DNA of 64,000 nt from Cytobacillus oceanisediminis 2691. GTDB taxonomy: Bacteria > Bacillota > Bacilli > Bacillales > Cytobacillaceae. Under the pieces are notes generated by a model, which searched no databases, was not told the DNA's origin, and saw only the letters and a program-made list of their open reading frames with translations. Location: the NCBI RefSeq assembly GCF_007678455.1, contig NZ_VEEP01000012.1, forward strand, positions 62,001 through 126,000, read 5' to 3'. A program made the translations under genes and the position numbers. Positions 1 through 7,756 of the stretch are shown in pieces (position 1 is the first letter of the stretch; each line of letters starts with the position of its first letter).

Positions 1-1
1 C

Positions 2-310
2 CAGAAATATCTCGCTGCCTATAATGCATCGAAAGCAGGGGTAGTTCTGCTGACTAAAAATGCAGCACTGGAATACGGCAGTGACAACATTCGTGTGAAT
101 GCCATTGCACCAGGAGTCATCGATACACAAATCATCGAAGGCTGGAAGAATGATGTTAGGAAATGGCCGATCATTTCAAGGGCAAATGCACTGGGAAGAA
201 TCGGGACACCTGAAGAGGTTGCGAACGCGGTTTTGTTCCTTGCCTCTGATGAAGCAACTTTTATAACTGGTGCGACGTTGTCAGTCGACGGCGGTGGGCT
301 GACATTTTAG
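2..310 (+). CDS. SDR family oxidoreductase, C-terminal part
   Basis: The gene runs in from the left edge, so its Rossmann nucleotide-binding half is missing. The visible 102 residues contain the active-site YNASK (YxxxK) followed by the typical RVNAIAPG segment and the C-terminal GTPEEVANAVLFLASDEA...GATLSVDGG tail of classical short-chain dehydrogenases (FabG-like). It probably oxidises or reduces a hydroxy/keto-acyl intermediate with NAD(P). It ends 28 bases before the acyl-CoA ligase gene on the same strand, so the two are likely co-transcribed. The substrate cannot be told from this fragment. Confidence 0.9.
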   Translation, partial: QKYLAAYNASKAGVVLLTKNAALEYGSDNIRVNAIAPGVIDTQIIEGWKNDVRKWPIISRANALGRIGTPEEVANAVLFLASDEATFITGATLSVDGGGLTF

Positions 311-338
311 CATAAAATTTATGAATGGAGGAATAGAA

Positions 339-1952
339 ATGAGCGAGAAAAACGTCTGGCTTTCCAAGTACCCTGACTCCATTGCAGCCACTATCACTCT
401 GCCTGAAAAATCTTTGCCGCAAATGCTCCGTGAATCTGCAGGAAAGTATCCTCAAAACAATGCACTTTCGTTTTATGGCAGGAAGATCAGCTATGAACAA
501 TTATTACAAAGTGCAACACATTTCGCATCAGCACTTCAGAACAGGGGTGTTGAATCAGGTGACAGGGTGGCGATCATGCTTCCAAATTGTCCTCAATATG
601 TTATTTCTTATTATGGCACCCTGACTGCCGGGGCAGTCGTCACCCAGGTTAACCCTATGTCTGTGGAACGTGAGCTGGAATATATCTTGAATGATTCTGG
701 CGCAGAAACAATTGTTGTTTTTGATGCTCTTTATCAAAAAGTCAAAAGTGTTCAGGCATCTACCAAATTAAAGAATATTATAGTAGCCAGCCTCCAGCCT
801 TCTGAGCATAATTTTAGTCCTGACACAAGATTTGAGGCTTTTCTATCAGAAAGCAGCGGCAGGATCTCAGTCGTGGATGTGGATCCTGCCGAGGATGTGG
901 CAGTATTGCAATATACAGGCGGAACGACAGGAAGATCCAAAGGTGCTATGCTGACCCACCATAATCTTCTTGCAAATGTACTGCAGTCACATCAGTTTTT
1001 CAAGCATGATATAAAATTTGGAAAAGAGCGTTCCTTGACAGTCATTCCGTTATTTCATGTTTTTGGCATGACCGCTTGTATGAATCTGTCAATCTATACG
1101 GGAGCAGAGATCATTTTGCTGCCTCGTTTTGATCTGGAAGAGGTACTTAATACAATTAAAAATGAGCAGCCGACGATGTTCCCGGGCGTCCCGACAATGT
1201 ATGTTGCGATCACAAACCATCCAAAAGCCGAGGAGTACGGAATCGGCAGCATTGAAATATGCAACAGCGGCAGTGCGCCCATGCCTGTTGAGCTTCTTCG
1301 GGAATTCGAAAGGAAAACTGGTTCGAAAATTCTGGAGGGCTACGGCCTTTCCGAAGCATCGCCGACAACACATTGCAATCCAAGTTTTGCCGAGAGAAAG
1401 CCAGGAAGTGTCGGAATCGGCATGCCATCAACTGAGTACAAGGTCGTGGACCTGGCTTCCGGGACAGAAGAAGTACCAGTGGGGGAACTAGGGGAAGTAA
1501 TCATAAAAGGTCCACAGATTATGAAGGGTTATTGGAATATGCCCGAGGAAACAGCAACCACCTTGCGAAATGGCTGGTTATATACAGGAGATATCGCAAG
1601 AGTTGATGAAGATGGCTACCTGTATATTGTCGACCGAAAAAAAGACATGATTATCGCGAGCGGCTATAATATCTATCCCCGTGATATAGAGGAAGTACTC
1701 TATGAGCACCCTGCCGTACAGGAGGCAGTAGTCATCGGAATTCCTGATGATTATCGGGGTGAAGCCGTGAAAGCCGTCATCGTCCTGAAGGAAGGTAAGG
1801 AAGCGGATGAAGCTGGAATCAAGGAGTTTTGCCGAAAGAATATGGCGGCCTATAAGGTGCCTAACGTGGTTGAATTCCGTGATCAGCTGCCAAAAACAAG
1901 TGTTGGCAAGATATTGCGCAGGGCTCTGAGAGAGGAATTATTAAAAAGTTAA
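339..1952 (+). CDS. AMP-forming long-chain acyl-CoA ligase (FadD-like)
   Basis: A 537-residue adenylate-forming enzyme predicted to activate a carboxylic acid to its acyl-CoA with ATP. The P-loop YTGGTTGRSKG lies near residues 191-201, followed by the GYGLSE core motif, the YTGD motif and the hinge VDRKKDMIIASGYNIYPRD; the C-terminal lysine motif PKTSVGKILRR is intact. The ATG at 339 is chosen because GGAGGA at 327-332 sits six bases before it; the upstream in-frame ATG at 321 overlaps that site. The gene follows an SDR and precedes the TetR gene. It is one of three ligases in the window, and the acid it uses cannot be assigned. Confidence 0.95.
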   Translation: MSEKNVWLSKYPDSIAATITLPEKSLPQMLRESAGKYPQNNALSFYGRKISYEQLLQSATHFASALQNRGVESGDRVAIMLPNCPQYVISYYGTLTAGAVVTQVNPMSVERELEYILNDSGAETIVVFDALYQKVKSVQASTKLKNIIVASLQPSEHNFSPDTRFEAFLSESSGRISVVDVDPAEDVAVLQYTGGTTGRSKGAMLTHHNLLANVLQSHQFFKHDIKFGKERSLTVIPLFHVFGMTACMNLSIYTGAEIILLPRFDLEEVLNTIKNEQPTMFPGVPTMYVAITNHPKAEEYGIGSIEICNSGSAPMPVELLREFERKTGSKILEGYGLSEASPTTHCNPSFAERKPGSVGIGMPSTEYKVVDLASGTEEVPVGELGEVIIKGPQIMKGYWNMPEETATTLRNGWLYTGDIARVDEDGYLYIVDRKKDMIIASGYNIYPRDIEEVLYEHPAVQEAVVIGIPDDYRGEAVKAVIVLKEGKEADEAGIKEFCRKNMAAYKVPNVVEFRDQLPKTSVGKILRRALREELLKS

Positions 1953-1989
1953 TAACTCCATTGATCTAGAAGGGACAGGGGGTAAAATA

Positions 1990-2024
1990 TGGTATAATTT
2001 TTTTATGCAGACTAGTAGGAATGC
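1990..2024 (+). promoter_or_regulatory. Extended -10 promoter and likely TetR autoregulatory operator
   Basis: TG-N-TATAAT (1990-1998) is an extended -10 element just before the TetR gene. Downstream, 2003-2024 is centred on ACTAGT and matches about 15 of 22 positions of the palindrome found at 17907 and 22257. A repressor bound here would cover the start of transcription. The site is the weakest of the four, so the operator role is inferred. Confidence 0.5.
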
Positions 2025-2036
2025 GAGGACAGCAAA

Positions 2037-2600
2037 GTGAAAGAGAAAATAACCGAGTACAGCATAAAATTATTCGAAAAAAAAGGCTTCAGTGAAACAT
2101 CCATCCAGGATATCGTGGATTCAATTGGAGTTACAAAAGGGTCTTTCTATTATTATTTTTCCAGCAAAGAAGAACTTCTGATGGATATCCACCTGAGATA
2201 TATAGACGAATTGCTCGGCAGACAGGAACAGATATTGGCTGATCAATCGACATGCAAACAAAAATTGTTCGATATCGTCTATATGCTGATCAGCAGCATT
2301 AAATCAAAAGGGGCATCAGCAAAAATCTTCTTCAGGGAGATGCGGCATTTAAGTGATGCCAGACTGGCACAGATAATCGCCAAACGGGATGAATTCAGGC
2401 TGAACGTGGAACGGCTGATCCGGGAAGGAATCGAAAACGGTGAACTCCGTAAGGATTTAAATCCAGTCATTGTTACCTTTGGTATTCTTGGTGCTGCTAA
2501 CTGGAGTTATCAGTGGTTTAATCCAGATGGAAAGGTATCTGACAGGGAAGTAGCGGAGATATTTGTCGAAATGATCTTAAAGGGGATCGAGATCAACTGA
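2037..2600 (+). CDS. TetR/AcrR family transcriptional regulator
   Basis: A 187-residue regulator starting at GTG 2037, with an AGGA-containing site about ten bases upstream. The N-terminal helix-turn-helix is typical: the segment IQDIVDSIGVTKGSFYYYF falls at about residues 22-40, followed by the SSKEELL helix. The C-terminal ligand domain resembles TetR regulators of fatty acid degradation. It sits between an acyl-CoA ligase and a thioesterase-led operon. Four similar palindromes lie next to catabolic genes and to itself, so it most likely represses them until an acyl-CoA ligand binds. The family is certain; the ligand and regulon are inferred. Confidence 0.95.
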   Translation: MKEKITEYSIKLFEKKGFSETSIQDIVDSIGVTKGSFYYYFSSKEELLMDIHLRYIDELLGRQEQILADQSTCKQKLFDIVYMLISSIKSKGASAKIFFREMRHLSDARLAQIIAKRDEFRLNVERLIREGIENGELRKDLNPVIVTFGILGAANWSYQWFNPDGKVSDREVAEIFVEMILKGIEIN

Positions 2601-2611
2601 AGAATAAAATA

Positions 2612-2637
2612 GGAAGGGGCTTTTATAAGCCTCTTCC
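2612..2637 (+). terminator. Hairpin after the TetR gene
   Basis: GGAAGGGGCTT (2612-2622) pairs with AAGCCTCTTCC (2627-2637) with one G-T type mismatch and a four-base loop. There is no good T run after it, so it may be only a weak terminator or an attenuator between the regulator and the next operon. Confidence 0.45.
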
Positions 2638-2647
2638 CATATCCTTT

Positions 2648-2669
2648 ACATACCAACCGGTCAGTAGGG
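2648..2669. promoter_or_regulatory. Likely TetR operator before the thioesterase operon
   Basis: The left 14 bases, ACATACCAACCGGT, are identical to the left part of the near-perfect palindrome at 17907-17928; the right arm is degenerate. The site lies about 20 bases before the start codon of the thioesterase gene, a position suited to blocking the operon that begins there. Binding by the TetR protein encoded at 2037 is inferred from repetition of the motif. Confidence 0.6.
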
Positions 2670-2688
2670 GGAAAGTGAGGAGAAAAGG

Positions 2689-3090
2689 ATGCAGGAAGTT
2701 CAGGTCCAGGCTCGTTTTGGCGAGACGGATGCCTTGGGACATATTAATAATACGAGCTATTTTGTCTATCTTGAAGAGGCAAGAATCCGCTTTTTCGAAT
2801 CATTGGGCTACAACATGGAATTGGATGATTGGAAGTTCATACTAGCATCAACTAAATGCGATTTTATCAGCCAGGGATATTTTGACCAGCTTTTGACTGT
2901 GAAGACATATGTGTCAAGAATCGGGACAAAAAGCTTCCAGCTTGAGCATGACATCGTTTGCTCGCAGACGAATGAGCTGATCGCAAAGGGAAATGCCATC
3001 ATTGTGCATTATGATTTTAAAAATCAGAGAAGTGAAGTTTTGCCGGAATTGCTCAAAGAAGGATTAAAGAGCTATTTTTTATCCGTTTAA
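2689..3090 (+). CDS. Acyl-CoA thioesterase, hot-dog fold (YbgC/FadM type)
   Basis: A 133-residue single hot-dog protein. The segment RFGETDALGHINNTSYFVYLEEAR near the N terminus carries the catalytic Asp and the DxxGHxNN signature of 4-hydroxybenzoyl-CoA thioesterase-like enzymes. It should hydrolyse an acyl-CoA to the free acid and CoA, often to relieve CoA sequestration. A GAGGAGAAAAGG ribosome site precedes ATG 2689. It is the first gene of the operon behind the 2648 operator. The substrate chain is unknown. Confidence 0.9.
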   Translation: MQEVQVQARFGETDALGHINNTSYFVYLEEARIRFFESLGYNMELDDWKFILASTKCDFISQGYFDQLLTVKTYVSRIGTKSFQLEHDIVCSQTNELIAKGNAIIVHYDFKNQRSEVLPELLKEGLKSYFLSV

Positions 3091-3136
3091 AAAACTGAAT
3101 ATTTTGTATTTTAATTCATTACGGGGGGTGCAAGGT

Positions 3137-3916
3137 TTGAGGTTCTCAGAAACGGTAGCACTTATTACAGGAGCCGGCAGCGGAATAGGAAAGGCAGCTG
3201 CTTCTAGATTGGCTGCAGAGGGGGCAAAAGTGATTTTGGTAGGTAGGACAAAATCAAAGCTTGAAGCAGCAGCTCATGAAATAAACATTGCCCATAAACT
3301 CCCTAGAGCAGAAATTTTCCCTGCAGATGTGACCGATGAGGAAGACATCAGTGAATTAGCTGACTATGTTCAAGAACAATTTGGAGACTTGCATGTCCTC
3401 ATAAATAATGCGGGCGGCTCTGTACATTCAAAAATCATGGACACATCGACAAGCGACTGGGACTTTGTCCAAAATACGAATCTTAGAAGTGTATTCCTTG
3501 TTTCAAAAGTATTGGGCAGTTTCATGGCAAAAAAGGCAAGTCTGGAGGAAGGAAAGTTGCAAAGCCGTTCCATAGTAAATGTCGCTTCGTTATCGGGACA
3601 TCAGGCAGGCGCCCATATTCCTCATTATAGTGCCGCAAAAGCCGGTGTCATCAATTTCACTAGAGCATTGGCTCTGGAATTATCTCCGTTTGGAATCAGG
3701 GTCAATTCTGTATCCCCTGGTTTTGTCGAAACCCCTTTAACGGAGGAAGGCATGAAGAATGAACAATTCGTGAAGGCGATCAGGAAAAATACTGCGATGA
3801 AACGAGCAGGCAGGCCTGAAGAAATTGCAAGTGTCATCGCTTTTCTTGCCTCACAGGAAGCATCCTATATGACGGGTTCAGATGTCCTTGTCGATGGCGG
3901 ATGGTTAATCAAATAG
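3137..3916 (+). CDS. SDR family oxidoreductase
   Basis: A 259-residue classical short-chain dehydrogenase. The cofactor motif TGAGSGIG is at the N terminus, NNAG in the middle, catalytic Ser in NVASLSG and YSAAK as the active-site Tyr/Lys; the tail ends MTGSDVLVDGG. TTG 3137 is chosen because the GGGGGGTG ribosome site (3123-3130) is correctly spaced; an upstream TTG at 3104 has none. It lies 46 bases after the thioesterase and 23 before the hydratase/isomerase, so it likely oxidises a 3-hydroxyacyl-CoA or related alcohol in the same pathway. Confidence 0.93.
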   Translation: MRFSETVALITGAGSGIGKAAASRLAAEGAKVILVGRTKSKLEAAAHEINIAHKLPRAEIFPADVTDEEDISELADYVQEQFGDLHVLINNAGGSVHSKIMDTSTSDWDFVQNTNLRSVFLVSKVLGSFMAKKASLEEGKLQSRSIVNVASLSGHQAGAHIPHYSAAKAGVINFTRALALELSPFGIRVNSVSPGFVETPLTEEGMKNEQFVKAIRKNTAMKRAGRPEEIASVIAFLASQEASYMTGSDVLVDGGWLIK

Positions 3917-3939
3917 AAAATATGAAAGGGTGACGATTG

Positions 3940-4728
3940 ATGAATGTAAAAACAAGTGACCATTTAATGGTTAACAGAAGCGGTGCAGTTCTTTCATTGA
4001 CACTTAACAGGCCAGAGAGCCTGAATGCTTTCAGCCCAGAAATGATTTTCGGACTGACAGATGAAATCCGGAAGGCCCAGGAGGATCCCAATGTCAAAGT
4101 AATCGTGCTGTCAGGCTCTGGCCGATCCTTCAGTGCCGGAGGAGATGTGAAGACAATGGGACAGGCAAATGCCGTCGGCGTTTATGACCATATCGGCAAA
4201 TTGAATGAATGCATTCTCACCATTAAGGATACTGAGAAGCCAATCATCGCTGAGGTACATGGTTTTGCTGCCGGCGCTGGCTTCAACCTGGCATTGGCAT
4301 GCGATTTGATCATTGCAGCGAACGACAGCAAATTTGCCCTGAGTTTTTCCCAGGTAGGCCTGGTTTCTGATGGAGGCGGATCCTATTTTGTCCCGCGGCT
4401 GGTTGGACCGCACCTGGCAAAACAATTTATGTTCACCGCAGAGCCTGTACCAGCAGAACGCTTATACCAGTTGGGAGTCATCAACTACCTTGTGCCATTG
4501 GAAAATCTCCAAGAAGAAACGTTAAAACTGGCCGGCAAGCTTGCCAATGGGCCAACAAGGACGTATGGCATGATCAAGAAGCTGGTGGACCATTCAATGA
4601 CCGCATCATTAGAGGAAATCCTTGAGCAGGAACGGATAACACAGACGATGATGGTTTCAACAGAGGACCATCAGGAGGGTATCGCAGCTTTTAAGGAAAA
4701 AAGGAAACCTAAATTTACAGGCAACTGA
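3940..4728 (+). CDS. Enoyl-CoA hydratase/isomerase family protein, PaaG-like
   Basis: A crotonase-fold protein of 262 residues. The oxyanion-hole segments SAGGDVK and GFAAGAGFNLALACDL are present. The two glutamates of classical enoyl-CoA hydratase are replaced: the GGGCE position reads GAGFN and the GQPE position reads FSQVG. Instead an Asp occurs in GLVSDGGG, the arrangement seen in PaaG-type isomerases. A double-bond isomerase role, or another crotonase reaction, is therefore more likely than plain hydration. ATG 3940 has an AAAGGGTGA site upstream. It lies between the SDR and the quinone oxidoreductase in one operon. Confidence 0.9.
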   Translation: MNVKTSDHLMVNRSGAVLSLTLNRPESLNAFSPEMIFGLTDEIRKAQEDPNVKVIVLSGSGRSFSAGGDVKTMGQANAVGVYDHIGKLNECILTIKDTEKPIIAEVHGFAAGAGFNLALACDLIIAANDSKFALSFSQVGLVSDGGGSYFVPRLVGPHLAKQFMFTAEPVPAERLYQLGVINYLVPLENLQEETLKLAGKLANGPTRTYGMIKKLVDHSMTASLEEILEQERITQTMMVSTEDHQEGIAAFKEKRKPKFTGN

Positions 4729-4739
4729 GGAGGATCATG

Positions 4740-5714
4740 ATGAAAGCAATTCAATTTACAGAATACGGCGGACCAGAAGTACTGCAGACAGTCGAACTGG
4801 ATCGGCCAATTCCAAAAGGGCAACAAGTCTTAATCGAAATCCATGCGATTGGCGTTAACTATGCTGACACTGCAAGAAGAGAAGGCCAGTATGTAGTACC
4901 TACGAAACTGCCATTTCTCCCTGGAGCAGAAATTGCTGGTGTAGTAATTGAAGCTGGGGATTCAGTAACGAATGTAAAACCGGGTGACCGCGTTGTGACG
5001 CTGATCGAATCCGGAGGCTACGCTGAGTACGCGTTGGCCGATTGCCGAGGCCTGATCCCCTTGCAGGATAATATGGACTTTGAACAGGCAGCCGCATTGC
5101 CGCTGCAGGGATTGAGTGCCTATCACATTCTCAAAACGATGGGGCGGCTGGAAAAAGAAGAAACCGTTTTAGTCCATGCTGCGGCCGGCGGGGTTGGCAC
5201 TCTTGCTGTCCAACTCGCCAAGCTATTAGGGGCTGGCAAAGTAATAGCAACCGCTAGCAATCAGGAGAAACTGGCGCTCGCAGCTGAAATGGGTGCGGAT
5301 GTTTTAATAAATTATACCGAACAGGGATGGGAAGATAAGGTCCTGGAAGCAACCGGCGGCAAAGGGGTGGACGTTGCCCTTGAAATGGCTGGCGGCGAGA
5401 TCTTCAACAAGACGCTAAAATGTCTTGCTACATTTGGCCGGCTTGTCATCTATGGTGTAGCCAGCGGAGAGCAGAGCAGGTTTTATCCATCATCTTTGAT
5501 GGCCAGAAACCAATCTGTCATTGGTTTTTTCCTTCCTCAAATTATGAGGAAGCCGGCATTGATTCAATCAAGCATGGCAGAAATGCTCAGGTTTATATCG
5601 GAGGGGCAGCTTAAGCTGACAATCGGTGGTGTTTACCCGCTCGAACAGGCAGCAGAAGTCCACCGCCTTTTACAGTCCCGGCAAACAAAAGGAAAGCTGA
5701 TTTTAAAACCTTAA
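4740..5714 (+). CDS. Quinone oxidoreductase-like MDR family enzyme (NADPH)
   Basis: A 324-residue medium-chain dehydrogenase/reductase without zinc ligands, of the QOR/zeta-crystallin type. The N-terminal GroES-like domain contains FLPGAEIAGVV; the Rossmann part carries HAAAGGVGTLAVQLAKLLGA around residues 140-160. It would reduce an enone, quinone or enoyl thioester with NADPH. ATG 4740 is preferred over 4737 because GGAGG at 4729-4733 is six bases from it. It follows the crotonase gene by 11 bases and precedes the phosphotriesterase-like gene by 16, which supports a single operon. Confidence 0.9.
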   Translation: MKAIQFTEYGGPEVLQTVELDRPIPKGQQVLIEIHAIGVNYADTARREGQYVVPTKLPFLPGAEIAGVVIEAGDSVTNVKPGDRVVTLIESGGYAEYALADCRGLIPLQDNMDFEQAAALPLQGLSAYHILKTMGRLEKEETVLVHAAAGGVGTLAVQLAKLLGAGKVIATASNQEKLALAAEMGADVLINYTEQGWEDKVLEATGGKGVDVALEMAGGEIFNKTLKCLATFGRLVIYGVASGEQSRFYPSSLMARNQSVIGFFLPQIMRKPALIQSSMAEMLRFISEGQLKLTIGGVYPLEQAAEVHRLLQSRQTKGKLILKP

Positions 5715-5730
5715 AAAGGGGTGCAGCAGT

Positions 5731-6729
5731 TTGGCTATGATCAATACGGTAACCGGTCCAATTAATGCAGAGCAATTGGGAAAGACTTTAATTCATGAAC
5801 ACTTTATCTTTGGCTATCCAGGCTTCCAGGGAGATGTGACGCTAGGTGCTTTCAATGAGGAAGCGGCTTTGGAAGAGGCAATCAACATTGCCAGGCAAAT
5901 GCAGAGCTTCGGTGTCCGGACTGTCGTGGATCCGACCCCAAATGAGTGCGGCAGAAACCCGGAATTTTTAAAGAAAATTTCTGAGGCGACCGGACTTCAG
6001 ATCATCTGTGCAACAGGCTATTATTATGAAGGCGAAGGGGCAACCCCCTATTTCAAATTCAGGCAGGCATTGGGTACAGCTGAAGAAGAGATCTATGAAA
6101 TGTTCAAAAAGGAGCTGACCGAAGGAATTGCCGGTACAGGAATCAAGCCAGGAGTCATCAAATTGGCATCAAGCAAGGATGAAATTACCGAATACGAAAA
6201 AATATTCTTCCGTGCAGGAGCTCGCATCCAGCAGGAAACAGGAGCTGTGATATTGACGCATACACAGGAAGGTACAATGGGTCCAGAACAGGTTCGGCTT
6301 TTGATGGAAAATGGTGCGGATCCAGGAAAAATAATTATTGGCCATATGTGCGGGAATACCGACCCTGAATATCACAAGCAAGTGCTTGACCAGGGTGTAA
6401 GAATCGGCTTTGACCGCTTTGGCATCCAGGGGATGGTGGGAGCACCGTTCGATCAGCAGCGGGTACAGACCCTTCTTGTTTTGCTTAATGCCGGATATGA
6501 GGACCAGATTTTACTTGCCCATGATACCGTGAATATCTGGCTCGGGCGTCCTCCTGTTATGCCTGAACAGGCAGCAAAAATCATGGAGAACTGGCAGGCA
6601 GGACATATTTTCTCCAATATCCTGCCCCAGCTGAGGGAAAACGGAGTGTCAGAGGCACAAATCGATAAGATGCTTGGAGGAAATGCAATTGGTTTATTCA
6701 CGGGATCTTCAGCCAATGTAATTTCCTAG
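5731..6729 (+). CDS. Phosphotriesterase-family metal hydrolase (possible lactonase)
   Basis: A 332-residue TIM-barrel amidohydrolase of the phosphotriesterase-related family. All expected metal ligands can be seen: HEH at residues 22-24, the carbamylated-lysine candidate in GVIKLASS, His in LTHTQEG, His in IIGHMCGN and the C-terminal Asp in LLAHDTV. Members hydrolyse lactones, esters or phosphotriesters. Within an acyl-CoA catabolic operon a lactone or ester substrate is more plausible than a pesticide-like one; this is inference. TTG 5731 has an AAAGGGGTG site eight bases upstream. No signal peptide, so it should act in the cytoplasm. Confidence 0.88.
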   Translation: MAMINTVTGPINAEQLGKTLIHEHFIFGYPGFQGDVTLGAFNEEAALEEAINIARQMQSFGVRTVVDPTPNECGRNPEFLKKISEATGLQIICATGYYYEGEGATPYFKFRQALGTAEEEIYEMFKKELTEGIAGTGIKPGVIKLASSKDEITEYEKIFFRAGARIQQETGAVILTHTQEGTMGPEQVRLLMENGADPGKIIIGHMCGNTDPEYHKQVLDQGVRIGFDRFGIQGMVGAPFDQQRVQTLLVLLNAGYEDQILLAHDTVNIWLGRPPVMPEQAAKIMENWQAGHIFSNILPQLRENGVSEAQIDKMLGGNAIGLFTGSSANVIS

Positions 6730-6762
6730 AGTGCTGAATATTGATTCTATAAGAAAGGGGCG

Positions 6763-7714
6763 ATGACCTATCCAAAAAATCATACCACTTACTCTGGATT
6801 CGCCTTTTTCTGAAGGAATCGTTGTTGTATATGCGGTTCTGGGCGAAACAGCAACACTGATCGACACAGGCAACCCGGGTGAGAAATCCTTTTACCAGCT
6901 CAAATCTCTCTTAAAAGAACATAAACTAGCATTTACTGATTTCGATCATATGATTGTTACACATATGCACACGGACCATTCTGGCGGTGTCAGTTTGATT
7001 CAAGAGGAAGCCGGACTCCCGGTGTATGTGCATGAGCTGGCCGAACCGGTGATCACCGGAGGCGAAACAGAGTTTAATAGAATGAACGTTTTTTTTAATG
7101 ATTTCATCAGACAGTGCGGAGCGAATCCTTGCGTTCATCAGCATACCCGTAAATACAAAGAAGAAATCTGGCGTGATGTCCATTATATTAGCGAAGGAGA
7201 AGAAGTCTACATAGGAGGAAAACCTTACAAGGTCCTGCATGTTCCCGGCCATAGCCAGACGGATATCCTGCTGCTAAATGAACAAAAAGGAATTACCTTT
7301 GTCGGTGACCATATTATCCCTGAGCTTGCCGTTAATGCTTTTATTGAGCCTCCTCCACCCGGGAAGAAAGAACGGCCTGCTCCATTGATCCAGTATAGGG
7401 AATCACTGCGTCGGTCCAGAGATCTTCAACTCGGAAAGTGTTACTCGGGACATGGAAAACCTTTCACGGGGCATATTGAACTGATTGGAAAAAGGTTAGA
7501 CCAACACGATGCCCGCTGCCAGCAAATCCATCGACTGTTGAAGGATCGGGATAAGAATGTTTACGAGATTTGCCAGGAAGTCTACCCCCATCTTAAAGGG
7601 TCGATTGTTTTTCTCGGACTCTCGCAAATTCAGGGGCATCTCGATTTGATGGAATCACGAAATGAGGTGATGAAAGAGAAACGAAACTCCATTTTTTATT
7701 ATCGATTGCTGTGA
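6763..7714 (+). CDS. MBL-fold metallo-hydrolase with apparent N-terminal frameshift
   Basis: The main open frame shows a metallo-beta-lactamase fold protein: HMHTDH metal motif, HVPGHSQTD, GDHI and SGHGKP. The strand before it (VVVYAVLGETATLIDTG) is in the same frame but has no usable start; that frame is closed by TGA at 6764. ATG 6763 has an AAAGGGG site (6754-6760) but enters the other frame. Removing one A from the run at 6774-6779 joins them as MTYPKIIPLTLDSPFSEG, a normal beginning for the family. This is a real frameshift, a sequencing error or slippage. Hydrolysis of a thioester, ester or lactone is plausible, next to a PTE-like hydrolase. Confidence 0.8.
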
Positions 7715-7756
7715 AGTCGCTAGGCCTATCTTTCTTTTTGAAAAGGAGAGGGTTAT

